From the NCBI GenBank assembly GCA_017459985.1, contig JAFUBX010000004.1, positions 1 to 64,000 on the forward strand: 64,000 nt of DNA, written 5' to 3'. Below are positions 32,228-40,811 of the stretch, piece after piece. The translations under genes were made by a program, and so were the position numbers. The notes under the pieces were generated by a model. It made no database searches. It saw nothing but the letters and a program-made list of their open reading frames with translations, and had not been told where the DNA came from. This stretch comes from Parasporobacterium sp. (GTDB taxonomy: Bacteria; Bacillota; Clostridia; Lachnospirales; Lachnospiraceae). Within the stretch, counting starts at the first letter, position 1, and each line of letters begins with the position of its first letter.

Positions 32228-33865
32228 ATGACACTGACTTCCCTTACTTTTTTCGCCTTTGTTCTGGCGGTACTGATCGTATATTATCTGATCCCGAAAC
32301 GGCTGCGCTGGCTGGTGCTTCTTGCCGCCAGCCTGGTTTTTTATGGCCTGCTTGCCTTAAAATCCCTGCCCTTTATCCTGTTCACCGCCCTAAGCACCTG
32401 GGCGGGAGCGCTCTGGCTGGGACAGGTCACCCGGAAACGGACGCAGATCTGGAATGAGCAGAAATCCGGATGGGATCCGGCTGCCAGAAAAGCCTATAAG
32501 AAACAGACCCAGAAGATGAAACGCCGGATCCTGGCCCTGATCCTGGTTCTGAATTTCGGGATCCTGGCAGTGCTGAAATACTATGATTTTGTCGTGGAAC
32601 AGATCAACCGGAATGCTGGGGGGCATCTTTCCTTTCTCGGGATCCTGCTGCCCCTGGGGATCAGTTTCTATACCTTCCAGTCCATGGGGTATCTCATTGA
32701 TATTTACGGAGAGAAAATGCCTCCGGAGTCAAATCCGCTGAGGTATCTGCTGTATGTGACATTTTTCCCCCAGATCATCCAGGGCCCGATCGCGGATTAT
32801 CAGAAGCTGGCGCCCCAGCTGTACGAAGGACAGGATCTTCGCTATGAGAATCTGAAATACGGATTTCAGCTGATTTTGTGGGGCTTGTTCAAGAAAATGG
32901 TGATCGCCGACCGGCTGGCAGTATCCCTGCAGTCGCTCCTTCCCGTAAAGGATGAGATCAGCAATGCCTGGCAGCTTCTGATCCTTCTGATCTACTGCGC
33001 ACAGCTTTACTGTGATTTCTCGGGAGGCATCGACGTGGTGCGGGGTGTCGGAGGCATGCTGGGGATCGAGATGGCGGTCAATTTCAAACGTCCCTTCTTT
33101 TCCAAAGGACTGGCGGAGTTCTGGCAGAGATGGCACATTTCCCTGTGTGCATGGCTCAGGACCTATCTTCTGTACCCGATTGCCGTATCCAAGCCGTTCC
33201 TCCGGTTCGGGAACCGGATCATCGAAAAGAGCAGATCAGAGCAGGAACTTCCGGAGGACAGTCTGTGGGGAGGATTTACGTTTATCCAGCATCTGGGAAG
33301 GGTTCTGCCCGGCGCGATCGCCACGCTGATCACCTTCTTGATCATCGGGATCTGGCATGGCGCAAGCTGGCAGTATGCGGGTTACGGGGTATGGAACGGC
33401 GTGATCCTGTTCTTTTCCATGCTGCTTGCTCCGGTATTTCAATGGCTGATCCGCAGGCTGCATATCCAAACCGAAAGCACCGGCTGGAAGGTCTGGCAGA
33501 TCCTGCGTACCGCTGTGATTGTGGGCCTGTCCTTTACCTTTGATATTGCGGACGGTTTGATGGATGCCCTGCGGATGATCGGAAAATGTTTTACGCCGGT
33601 GCTGGGTCCGACCACCCACCTCGGTACCGCCGTCGATACCGGACTGGCGGGCGCCGACTGGGGCGTCGTAATCGCGGGCCTTCTGATCGTATTTGCGGTC
33701 AGCCTCTATCAGGAACTGACGGGGAGGAAGGTCCGGGAATCGCTGAATGCCGATTCTGCGTGGGTTTCCTGGGTTCTGACCCTGGGATGCCTGATTGCCG
33801 TTGTCATCTTCGGGATGTACGGACCGGGAGTTGCTTCCGGCGAGTTTGTTTACATGCAGTTCTGA
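32228..33865 (+). CDS. MBOAT family membrane O-acyltransferase (DltB-like)
   Basis: A 545-residue polytopic protein. The MBOAT core is clear: LGISFYTFQSMGYLIDIYGE, FFPQIIQGPIADYQKLAPQL, YCDFSGGIDVVRGVGGMLGI, FWQRWHISLCAWLRTYLLYP and the catalytic histidine region FLIIGIWHGASWQYAGYGVW. DltB moves D-alanine from DltC across the membrane toward teichoic acids, and alginate-type acetylases are related. It is longer than typical DltB (about 400) because of an extension that includes about residues 70-100 (basic, KKQTQKMKRR) and the C-terminal segments. The ATG follows GGAGG at the end of the carrier gene. Confidence 0.9.
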   Translation: MTLTSLTFFAFVLAVLIVYYLIPKRLRWLVLLAASLVFYGLLALKSLPFILFTALSTWAGALWLGQVTRKRTQIWNEQKSGWDPAARKAYKKQTQKMKRRILALILVLNFGILAVLKYYDFVVEQINRNAGGHLSFLGILLPLGISFYTFQSMGYLIDIYGEKMPPESNPLRYLLYVTFFPQIIQGPIADYQKLAPQLYEGQDLRYENLKYGFQLILWGLFKKMVIADRLAVSLQSLLPVKDEISNAWQLLILLIYCAQLYCDFSGGIDVVRGVGGMLGIEMAVNFKRPFFSKGLAEFWQRWHISLCAWLRTYLLYPIAVSKPFLRFGNRIIEKSRSEQELPEDSLWGGFTFIQHLGRVLPGAIATLITFLIIGIWHGASWQYAGYGVWNGVILFFSMLLAPVFQWLIRRLHIQTESTGWKVWQILRTAVIVGLSFTFDIADGLMDALRMIGKCFTPVLGPTTHLGTAVDTGLAGADWGVVIAGLLIVFAVSLYQELTGRKVRESLNADSAWVSWVLTLGCLIAVVIFGMYGPGVASGEFVYMQF

Positions 33866-33996
33866 CCGCGGGAACGCCAGGACCCGGGCGGAACAGAGTC
33901 GTCTTTAGGAGATCTGAGCTTCCGGGGGACGGAGCCTTCAGAGATCTGAGCTTTCGGGGATCTGAGTCTTCTGGGAGAACTGATTACAAAAAATCA
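33866..33996. repeat. Short degenerate repeats between the MBOAT and SGNH genes
   Basis: GAGATCTGAGCTT occurs near 33909 and again near 33943, and a shorter GGGATCTGAGTCTT follows near 33958. The gap otherwise shows no gene. The ribosome site of the next gene is weak. Confidence 0.5.
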
Positions 33997-35070
33997 ATGA
34001 AAAAGAAACATTGGATCAAAATCGCTATATTTGCCGCATTGACCGCGCTGATCCTTCTGTTTGCGTCTTCACTTCTGTGTGTTGCGAATGAGAAGGATGC
34101 GGTGGGTCTGTACGGATTTTTTCTGGAACCGGAGGACAGTATCGATGTGGTACTGATCGGATCCAGTTCCATTTATACCGGATTTTATTCCCCGCTGGCC
34201 TACGAGCAGCAGGGGTTCACCAGTTACGCCCTGTCCACCTCCACGATGACGGCGCCGCTGTACCGGTACGCGGCGGAACTGGCCATCGAGAAACAGCATC
34301 CGCAGCTGCTGATCTTCGAAACCTGGAGCTTTACCTATGAGGATCAGCAGGATGAGACAAGTCTGCGGAAATTCCTGGACGCGCTTCCGGATTCGGAGCT
34401 GAAGCAGCGGGCTATCCGGGAGATCGTGCCGGAGGAATTGCAGACTTCCTTCCGCAATCCCTTCGAGAAATACCATTCTTCCTGGGACCGTTTCGGGGAA
34501 CTGCTGCAGGTGATGCAGGATAAGCTGCAGATGAAGCGGCAGGGGTATTCCGTCACCAAGAATTTCGGCACCACCCCCTTCCGCCAGCCCTATCTGCAGC
34601 GCACGACGGATTATGAGGTCTCCGAAAGCGGATTTTACTATCTTCAGGTCCTGCTGGACTATCTGAAGGAGGCGGAGATTGAGAACGTATTGTTTATCCG
34701 CTGTCCGGACATGGTGCAGTACGTCGGGACGGATTCCTACAAGAGAATGATTGAAATGATCCGGGACGCCGGGTTTGATTTTGTCAATCTCAGCGCGGCG
34801 GTGGAGGATATCGGTGTGGACATCGGCCATGACTATTATAATACGACTCATTTCAATGTCTTCGGGGCAGAGAAATTCACCACCTTCCTTGCGGATTATA
34901 TGATGAAGCGCTACCGGCTCCGGACCGACCATGATCCGGCGGTCCTGGAAGAGTGGGACCAGTGCGCCTCCCGCAACCAACAGATCCTCGGATATCTGGA
35001 GGAGCTGACGGAACAGGATGCCAATGGATTTCTCTACACCCAGCGGGATTTTCTGGAGCCCGCATTCTGA
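33997..35070 (+). CDS. Membrane-anchored SGNH-like protein (DltD-like partner of the MBOAT)
   Basis: A 357-residue protein with one N-terminal membrane helix (IKIAIFAALTALILLFASSL) and an extracellular SGNH/GDSL-like domain. Block I is VVLIGSSSIYTGFYSPLAYE, where the Ser after GS would be nucleophilic, and the C-terminal block is YYNTTHFNVFGAEKFTTFLA, with a His where the catalytic Asp-x-x-His would be. This layout is that of DltD and of AlgX/AlgJ-type partners of MBOAT proteins, which help transfer the group outside the membrane. It differs from classic DltD in length and sequence. ATG 33997 is the only in-frame start that gives an ordinary signal anchor; its ribosome site is poor. Confidence 0.75.
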   Translation: MKKKHWIKIAIFAALTALILLFASSLLCVANEKDAVGLYGFFLEPEDSIDVVLIGSSSIYTGFYSPLAYEQQGFTSYALSTSTMTAPLYRYAAELAIEKQHPQLLIFETWSFTYEDQQDETSLRKFLDALPDSELKQRAIREIVPEELQTSFRNPFEKYHSSWDRFGELLQVMQDKLQMKRQGYSVTKNFGTTPFRQPYLQRTTDYEVSESGFYYLQVLLDYLKEAEIENVLFIRCPDMVQYVGTDSYKRMIEMIRDAGFDFVNLSAAVEDIGVDIGHDYYNTTHFNVFGAEKFTTFLADYMMKRYRLRTDHDPAVLEEWDQCASRNQQILGYLEELTEQDANGFLYTQRDFLEPAF

Positions 35071-35182
35071 CCCGGGCCGCTTGCGGCACTTCTGCAGGTT
35101 TTGGCTGTCCGGAGGGCATTCGGCAAAAGTTCTGGCCTCCGGCCCTCCTGCCGCCATCCGGAATCCGTTTTATCCCTCAATG

Positions 35183-35477
35183 TCATGTAAAAACGAGAGT
35201 CAATTGGATTTACATGACTATTTTCGGAAAAGAATCATGTATAAATTAAAATCTTCTGATTTTACATGATGAAAAACAGGAATTTGTCATGTAAAAAAGA
35301 ACGTTCCCTGATCTTACATGATAATAATAGAGATTATTTCATGTAAAAAAGAGTTTAATTTGAATTTACATGATGAAAAATGGAAAACCGTCATGTAATA
35401 ATAAAAGTTGTGAATATTTACATGATGTTGAGACAGAAATCTTCATGTAAAATGGCACATTTCTGTAATATACATGA
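35183..35477. repeat. Alternating inverted 9-bp motif array, 12 motifs at exact 26-bp steps
   Basis: TCATGTAAA-type motifs start at 35183, 35235, 35287, 35339, 35391 and 35443, and their inverted form TTTACATGA starts at 35209, 35261, 35313, 35365, 35417 and 35469. Every step is 26 bp, and eleven 17-base spacers of different sequence separate them. Small changes occur: TCATGTATA at 35235, CTTACATGA at 35313, TCATGTAAT at 35391 and TATACATGA at 35469; TCATG/CATGA is always kept apart from none. No cas or other array-processing gene is near, and no reading frame crosses it. Sites 26 bp upstream of the first and downstream of the last motif are absent, so the array is six complete 35-bp units at 52-bp period. 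Confidence 0.92.
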
Positions 35478-35582
35478 TTAAACGGAGAATTAATCCGGAG
35501 AGAGAGTGCGATAAAGTCCGGGAGCTGCAGGTTTTCTGCGAAATAATTGAAAACAGCGCTGATCGGTGCTATAAATTGCCTT

Positions 35583-36185
35583 ATGAAAAAGGGATTGGAT
35601 GCGGCAGCAAAGGGGATACGGATCATTATGGTTCCGCCGGTCATCGTGACCGTATTTTTACTGCTGCTGTGGGGATCTGACCGGGGGATCTTCGGAGATA
35701 CCGCAAATCTGCTGGTCAGTATCTTAGGGCTCGGCCTCGTTCCGGTGCTGGCGTATCTTTTGTGGGCCATCGTCCCGGGACTGCGCAGGAAAGGCCGGAA
35801 GACCCAGAGATCCCTGGCGTTTCTTTTCTCCCTGATCGGATATATCGGAACCTTTCTTTACGGCCATATTCATGGCGTCCCGGAAAAGCTTCTGCTCATC
35901 CTGGACAGCTATCTGGCCTCCTTGCTCCTTCTTTCCTTTATCAATTATGTCATCCGGATAAAAGCAAGCGGACACGCCTGTTCTGTTGCGGGTCCGCTTG
36001 TTCTGTTTGTGTATTTTGCAGGATGGGTTTCTCTGATCCCCTGTCTTGCGATCGAAGTCTTAAGCTGCTGGGCGTCCCACAGGACGAAACGGCATACACT
36101 GTCCCAGCTGCTTCTGGGAACAGCGGCAGCCCTTTGCGCCTTTGGAATCGCTTGGCTGCTGCATCATCTGTTCGGGGAACTGTGA
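35583..36185 (+). CDS. Polytopic membrane protein, PAP2-like
   Basis: A 200-residue protein with about six membrane helices (PPVIVTVFLLLLWG, LVSILGLGLVPVLAYLLWAI, LLLILDSYLASLLLLSFINY, SVAGPLVLFVYFAGWVSLIP). KASGHACSVAGP near residue 143 resembles the second signature (SGH) of PAP2 phosphatases, and HRTKRHTLSQLLLGTAAALC near 175 resembles the third (R-x5-H-x-x-x-Q-x-x-x-G). The first (K-x6-R-P) motif is not clear, so activity is uncertain. Two starts are possible: ATG 35583, chosen here, and TTG 35547. Neither has a good ribosome site. The gene lies just after the inverted-motif array. Confidence 0.65.
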   Translation: MKKGLDAAAKGIRIIMVPPVIVTVFLLLLWGSDRGIFGDTANLLVSILGLGLVPVLAYLLWAIVPGLRRKGRKTQRSLAFLFSLIGYIGTFLYGHIHGVPEKLLLILDSYLASLLLLSFINYVIRIKASGHACSVAGPLVLFVYFAGWVSLIPCLAIEVLSCWASHRTKRHTLSQLLLGTAAALCAFGIAWLLHHLFGEL

Positions 36186-36259
36186 AATTATCCCCGGCTG
36201 TAGCATTTCCGGCGGAAGCTGCTCAGACTCACTGCAGCATTTCCCGGCGCAGGCTGCTC

Positions 36260-37771
36260 CTATTCCTCTTCGCCTCTGGCCAGAGCCTCTGCCTGCATTT
36301 TCTGGATATCCGGGAAATGGGAGATCATCGGCTCGATCTTTTTGCCGTGGAATTTCCGGTCGGCATAGTTCTTTGTGATCTTATAGACCAGCGGGAACAG
36401 GGCCAGAACGCCGATCAGGTTCGGGATCGCCATCAGTCCGTTGAAGGTATCGGAAATGTCCCAGGCCAGGGACAGATCCATGGTCGCACCTACAAAGATG
36501 AATAATACGAAAACGATCTTGTAGACGAAGGATGCCTTCTCGCCGAACAGGAACTCAAAGGATTTGGTTCCGTAGTGGCTCCATCCCAGTACGGTGGAGA
36601 ATGCGAAGAATAACAGGGCAATGGCGACAAATCCGGGGCCTGCAGAACCGAACAGGGTACCGAAGGCCTGGCCGACCAGTGTGGAGGTGGAAGCATCCGC
36701 ATAAGCGGCTGCCACAGCGCCTGTGCTGAGATCGATCACGCCGGAGGTCAGGACCACCAGAGCCGTCAGAGTACAGACGATGATGGTGTCCGCGAAGACT
36801 TCAAAGATGCCCCACATACCCTGACGTACAGGCTCCTTGACGTTGGAACTGGAATGAACCATAACGGAGGAACCAAGGCCGGCTTCATTGGAGAAGACCC
36901 CTCGCTTCATGCCGTAGGTCAGGGCCAGCGCCAGACCGCCGCCCACGATACCGCCGCCGGCGGCCTTCAGCCCGAAGGCACCCTTGAAAATGGCGGAAAA
37001 GGCGGGTCCCAGATTGGCTGCGTTGACACAGATTACAACGATAGCAGCGATGATATAAATGATGGCCATGAAGGGGACGATCTTCTCCGTTACGGAGGCG
37101 ACCCGCTTCAGACCGCCCAGGATGATCAGTGCACCTAATGCCAGCAGGATCAGGCCCACGATCCAGGCGGGAATGTGGAAGGCTGCGTCCATGTTGGCGG
37201 CAATGGAGTTGATCTGGCTGGCATTTCCGATTCCGAAGGAAGCCAGCACGGCGAAACAGGAGAACAGGATCGCCAGGATCTTGCCGACCCATTTCATATG
37301 CTTGTATCCGCCGAGACCGTCCTGCAGATAGTACATGGCGCCGCCGGACCATTCGTTTTTCTGGTTTTTCCGGCGGAAATAGATTCCCAGGATATTCTCG
37401 GAATAGTTGGTCATCATTCCGAAGAAGGCAACGATCCACATCCAGAAGATGGCCCCGGGACCTCCGATGGCGATGGCAGCAGCCACACCGACGATGTTGC
37501 CGGTTCCGATGGTGGCGGCCAGTGCCGTACAGAGGGACTGGAACTGGGAGATGGATTTATCATGCTTTTCGGTATGTTTGGTAATGTGCTTGTTGGTGAA
37601 AATGCTTCCCAGAGTATTCTTAAACCAGTGTCCGATGTGGGTGATCTGGAATACTTTGGTAAGAATTGTCATGAAGATGCCGGTTCCTACCAGGAGAACC
37701 AGCATGGGGACGCCCCAAACAAAACTGTTGATGGAGCCATTGAAGCTGGATAGCCATTCTAAAAATGTCAT
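36260..37771 (-). CDS. Alanine/glycine:cation symporter (AGCS family)
   Basis: A 504-residue transporter with about eleven helices. AGCS features are GVPMLVLLVGTGIFMTILTK, AATIGTGNIVGVAAAIAIGG, EAGLGSSVMVHSSSNVKEPV and GWSHYGTKSFEFLFG. The family imports glycine or alanine with sodium. The ATG at 37771 follows AAGGAAC; the longer frame upstream is the riboswitch region. A tandem glycine riboswitch lies directly before it, so the substrate is likely glycine (perhaps with alanine), and expression should answer to glycine level. It is divergent from asnA. Confidence 0.92.
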   Translation of the reverse strand: MTFLEWLSSFNGSINSFVWGVPMLVLLVGTGIFMTILTKVFQITHIGHWFKNTLGSIFTNKHITKHTEKHDKSISQFQSLCTALAATIGTGNIVGVAAAIAIGGPGAIFWMWIVAFFGMMTNYSENILGIYFRRKNQKNEWSGGAMYYLQDGLGGYKHMKWVGKILAILFSCFAVLASFGIGNASQINSIAANMDAAFHIPAWIVGLILLALGALIILGGLKRVASVTEKIVPFMAIIYIIAAIVVICVNAANLGPAFSAIFKGAFGLKAAGGGIVGGGLALALTYGMKRGVFSNEAGLGSSVMVHSSSNVKEPVRQGMWGIFEVFADTIIVCTLTALVVLTSGVIDLSTGAVAAAYADASTSTLVGQAFGTLFGSAGPGFVAIALLFFAFSTVLGWSHYGTKSFEFLFGEKASFVYKIVFVLFIFVGATMDLSLAWDISDTFNGLMAIPNLIGVLALFPLVYKITKNYADRKFHGKKIEPMISHFPDIQKMQAEALARGEEE

Positions 37772-37785
37772 TGTTGTTCCTTTCT

Positions 37786-37970
37786 GTCCTTTTGCCTGAG
37801 AGATTCGAAACCTTTGCAGATCCCTTGCCCCTTCGGCCCCCGTTGACCCGGGTGTCTCCAGATTGCCATCCAGCTGTAGTCCTGACCGCGGGCGGTCTCC
37901 TGAGAGTATTACTCCTTCGGCAGAATATCCCCGGAGGGACATTCACTTTCCTGCAGCTTTCATCTGGCAG
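37786..37970 (-). ncRNA. Tandem glycine riboswitch
   Basis: On the minus strand two glycine aptamers follow each other. The upstream one contains GCCGAAGGAGTAA and CTCTCAGG; the downstream one contains GGCCGAAGGGGCAAG and AATCTCTCAGGCAAAAGGAC, which is the hallmark 3' end. It stands directly before the AGCS symporter start. Two cooperative glycine-binding domains normally control genes for glycine use or efflux. Boundaries are approximate. Confidence 0.92.
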
Positions 37971-37989
37971 TTCTATTTACAATGTAACT

Positions 37990-38018
37990 ACTATAATCCA
38001 AACCTCTGTCTGTGGCAA
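37990..38018 (-). promoter_or_regulatory. Promoter of the glycine riboswitch-symporter transcript
   Basis: On the minus strand TTGCCA (38018-38013) and TATAGT (37995-37990) are 17 bases apart, about 20 bases before the aptamer. A consensus-like vegetative promoter. Confidence 0.75.
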
Positions 38019-38049
38019 GAGATTGTTTTGGAAATAACAGCGGACAGTA

Positions 38050-38078
38050 TTTACAAACCACCGGTTTTTTTCTAAAAT
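38050..38078 (+). promoter_or_regulatory. Promoter of asnA
   Basis: TTTACA (38050-38055) and TAAAAT (38073-38078) are 17 bases apart and about 35 bases before the asnA start. It diverges from the riboswitch promoter. Confidence 0.65.
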
Positions 38079-38113
38079 ATCAAACTGTTATAAAAAAATG
38101 ACGGGAGGATAAT

Positions 38114-39124
38114 ATGAGCAACGTACTGATACCTGAGAACTATAAGGCACCTTTGGATGAATATGACACGCAGCGGGCGATCGTCTATATCAAGGATACA
38201 TTTCAGCAGGAACTTTCGAAGGCCCTGAATCTGAAGAGGGTATCCGCACCGCTGTTTGTGATGGAGGCCTCCGGTCTTAACGATAACCTGAACGGCGTGG
38301 AGCGGCCGGTGTCCTTTGATATTCCGGCGCTGGGAGGCGCAGAGGCCCAGGTGGTCCATTCCCTGGCAAAATGGAAACGGTTTGCGCTGAAGAGATATGA
38401 TTTCCGGGTCGGCAACGGCCTTTATACGGATATGAATGCCATCCGCCGGGACGAGGAACTGGATAATTATCATTCCGTTTACGTGGATCAGTGGGACTGG
38501 GAAAAGGTGATCACCAGGCAGAACCGGAATCCGGAGTTTCTGAAGCTGATCGTAAGGTCCATCGTGGATGCGATCTGCAATACCGCTGACCGGGTGAAGG
38601 TGCATTATCCCCAGGTGGAGATTGACCTGTCCCGGGAGGTTTCCTTTGTGACGACGCAGGAGCTGGAGGATCTGTATCCGGAGCTTGACAGCCACGGAAG
38701 GGAAAATGCTTATCTGAAAGAGCATCCGACCGCCTGCATCATGCAGATCGGCGGAGCCCTGAAATCCGGAAAGCCCCATGACGGGCGGGCTCCGGACTAT
38801 GACGACTGGAATCTGAACTGTGATATCCTGTTCTGGCACAAGACCCTGTCCAGGGCAATGGAGATCTCCTCCATGGGCATCCGTGTGGACCGGGAGTCCC
38901 TGGATCGTCAGCTGACCATTGCCGGATGCGACGACCGCAGAAACCTGCCCTTCCATAAGATGCTGTTAAATGACGAACTGCCGCTCACCATCGGCGGAGG
39001 CATCGGGCAGTCCCGCCTGTGCCTGCTGCTTCTGGGCTGCGCGCATATCGGCGAAGTCCAGTCCAGTGTCTGGGACGAGGAGACCGTAGCTGCCTGCGAG
39101 GCCGCCGGCGTCAGACTGCTGTAG
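38114..39124 (+). CDS. asnA: Aspartate-ammonia ligase (asparagine synthetase A)
   Basis: A 336-residue enzyme that makes asparagine from aspartate, ammonia and ATP. Conserved blocks of the AsnA family are seen: DTFQQELSKALNLKRVSAPL, NDNLNGVERPVSFDIPAL, AQVVHSLAKWKRFALKRYDF, GLYTDMNAIRRDEELDNYHS and VDQWDWEKVI, and near the end LPLTIGGGIGQSRLCLLLLG. The length is normal. It resembles class II aspartyl-tRNA synthetases in fold but has no anticodon-binding domain. The ATG follows GGGAGGATAAT. It is transcribed alone and its 3' end faces the DUF815 gene, 25 bases away. Confidence 0.97.
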   Translation: MSNVLIPENYKAPLDEYDTQRAIVYIKDTFQQELSKALNLKRVSAPLFVMEASGLNDNLNGVERPVSFDIPALGGAEAQVVHSLAKWKRFALKRYDFRVGNGLYTDMNAIRRDEELDNYHSVYVDQWDWEKVITRQNRNPEFLKLIVRSIVDAICNTADRVKVHYPQVEIDLSREVSFVTTQELEDLYPELDSHGRENAYLKEHPTACIMQIGGALKSGKPHDGRAPDYDDWNLNCDILFWHKTLSRAMEISSMGIRVDRESLDRQLTIAGCDDRRNLPFHKMLLNDELPLTIGGGIGQSRLCLLLLGCAHIGEVQSSVWDEETVAACEAAGVRLL

Positions 39125-39149
39125 TTCGGGGCAGCGTATCGTGCCGGCG

Positions 39150-40454
39150 TCAGGACAGCAGGAAATTTACGAACTGCTGGGCGCTGCGGCCGGACAGCTC
39201 TCCGTGGCGGATCGCCCATCGGTCCGCCTGACGGATCAGCTCCTCATCGGGAAGATCGATGGCGCCGGTCCGTTCGGCCAGGGTCCGCACGATCCGGAAA
39301 TACTCCTCCCGGGCGGGATTGAAATATCCGATATTGATGCCGAAACGGGCGGCCAGGGACAGACGCTCTGCCATGGTGTCGTTTCGGTGGACATCCTCTT
39401 CGTTGATCTCATTGCGGTCGCTGAAGGTTTCCCGGATGAGATGCCGACGGTTGGAGGTGGCGTAGATCAGGACATTTTCGGGGCGGACCTCCAGGTCTCC
39501 TTCAATGACAGCCTTGAGATATTTGTATTCCGTCTCCGCGCTTTCGAAGGAGAGATCATCCATGTAGATAATGAACCGGTAATTGCGGCTCTTGATGATG
39601 CTGATGATCTCCGGCAGATAGCGGAAATCGTGTTTGTAGACCTCGATGATCCGCAGTCCCTTTTCATAGTACAGATTCAGAAGCGCCTTGATACTGGTGG
39701 ATTTGCCCGTGCCGGCATCCCCGTAAAGCAGCACATTGTTGGCAGAGCGGCCCTCAAGGAAGGCTTCTGTGTTTCTCACAAGTTCCGCTTTCTGAAGTTC
39801 ATAGCCCACCAGATCATCCAGCACCACATTGCTGGTGGCGATGATCGGCACCAGGGACATTTCCCCGCTGCCGGAACGTCCCGCAGCGATGCGGAAGGCT
39901 TTGTTCATGCCGAACTGACCGACCCCGAACTGCCGGTAGAAATCCATGATGATATCATACATTTCCTCCGGGGAACCGGCCTCTTCAATCGCAGCGCTTA
40001 ACTGCTGCACCCGGCTGCTGACGTTTTTATTGTAGAACTGTTCCTTCTTTTCCACAGAATGATAATTGCAGATCAGAGAGAAGCAGTTGATATGCAGCAT
40101 CTCTTCCATCGCCGAGAAATCATAGTGAAACAGATCGTAGAAGATCCGGAAATCATTCCGGGCAAATTCATTTACGGTACCATCCACCCGGCCCTTTTTT
40201 TCGCAGACCAGGGTAAAGGGATTTTCCGTCATGGCCAGCAGAAAGGCCAGATAATTGTGCCACAGATTCCGGTTAAAACCATAGGCGGTGGAAAGATCCA
40301 GCAGCCGGTGGATCTCATCCAGGATCCGGCCGGTGAGGACCTCCCGGTCTTCTGATCCGGCTTCAAAATCCCTGCAGATATCCGCCAGCCGGAACAGGAT
40401 GCTGTCCTTGTCAATGTTTCGGTAGATCACCAGTTTGGAAGTCAGTCGGTACAT
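39150..40454 (-). CDS. DUF815 family AAA ATPase
   Basis: A 434-residue ATPase. About residues 1-200 are family-specific helices. Walker A is [20 protein letters not shown] near 245, Walker [21 protein letters not shown], sensor 1 [20 protein letters not shown], followed by the arginine-bearing loop [20 protein letters not shown]. These are the hallmarks of DUF815 proteins, which resemble DnaA/Cdc48-type AAA domains and are widespread in Firmicutes but uncharacterised. Length and motifs are complete. The ATG is at 40454, and AGGAGAAGCG precedes it. No operon partner is on the same strand. Its cellular role is unknown. Confidence 0.88.
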   Translation of the reverse strand: MYRLTSKLVIYRNIDKDSILFRLADICRDFEAGSEDREVLTGRILDEIHRLLDLSTAYGFNRNLWHNYLAFLLAMTENPFTLVCEKKGRVDGTVNEFARNDFRIFYDLFHYDFSAMEEMLHINCFSLICNYHSVEKKEQFYNKNVSSRVQQLSAAIEEAGSPEEMYDIIMDFYRQFGVGQFGMNKAFRIAAGRSGSGEMSLVPIIATSNVVLDDLVGYELQKAELVRNTEAFLEGRSANNVLLYGDAGTGKSTSIKALLNLYYEKGLRIIEVYKHDFRYLPEIISIIKSRNYRFIIYMDDLSFESAETEYKYLKAVIEGDLEVRPENVLIYATSNRRHLIRETFSDRNEINEEDVHRNDTMAERLSLAARFGINIGYFNPAREEYFRIVRTLAERTGAIDLPDEELIRQADRWAIRHGELSGRSAQQFVNFLLS

Positions 40455-40608
40455 GCGCTTCTCCTTTATTTTTGCGATTCGTTTCTGATTTTATATCATC
40501 TGCGGAGGGTTTCGAAAAGCGATTTTTAAAAAACAGTATTTCCAATGGGGAAAATAGGGTATAATCCCAATGCATCCATGCAACCGGGAATCAGGAAAGG
40601 AAATCACT

Positions 40609-40806
40609 ATGAAAATCAGTGTCAATCCGAATAAAGAGATCGCCGACCTTGTCAAGGAAGGGCTGAAGGAGACGGGCGGATACTGTCCGTGCCGGAGGGA
40701 ACAGACGGAAGATACCAAATGCATGTGCAAAGAATTCCGGGATCAGATCGCAGATCCGGAATTTGAAGGCTTCTGTCACTGTATGCTGTATTACAAAGAA
40801 AAGTAG
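40609..40806 (+). CDS. Ferredoxin-thioredoxin reductase catalytic-chain-like protein
   Basis: A 65-residue protein with the three paired cysteines of the FTR beta chain: CPC (26, 28), CMC (38, 40) and CHC (56, 58), within GGYCPCRREQTEDTKCMCKE and GFCHCMLYYK. In plant FTR these hold a 4Fe-4S cluster and a redox disulfide that reduces thioredoxin. The classic protein is about 110 residues; here only the core is left, and no variable chain is encoded nearby. Such single-domain versions occur in anaerobes. ATG 40609 follows AGGAAAGGAAA. It ends five bases before the YgiQ gene, so the two are cotranscribed. Confidence 0.85.
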   Translation: MKISVNPNKEIADLVKEGLKETGGYCPCRREQTEDTKCMCKEFRDQIADPEFEGFCHCMLYYKEK

Positions 40807-40811
40807 GATCC

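Noticed and set aside
35183-35477. CRISPR array
   Set aside because: The repeated part is only 9 bp, alternates in orientation, and spacers are 17 nt. No cas gene is in the window. It is reported as an inverted-motif array instead.
35183-35477. TIGR-type guide RNA array
   Set aside because: TIGR arrays have a different unit length and dual short spacers, and no Nop-domain Tas protein is encoded nearby. The resemblance is only that both have short variable spacers.
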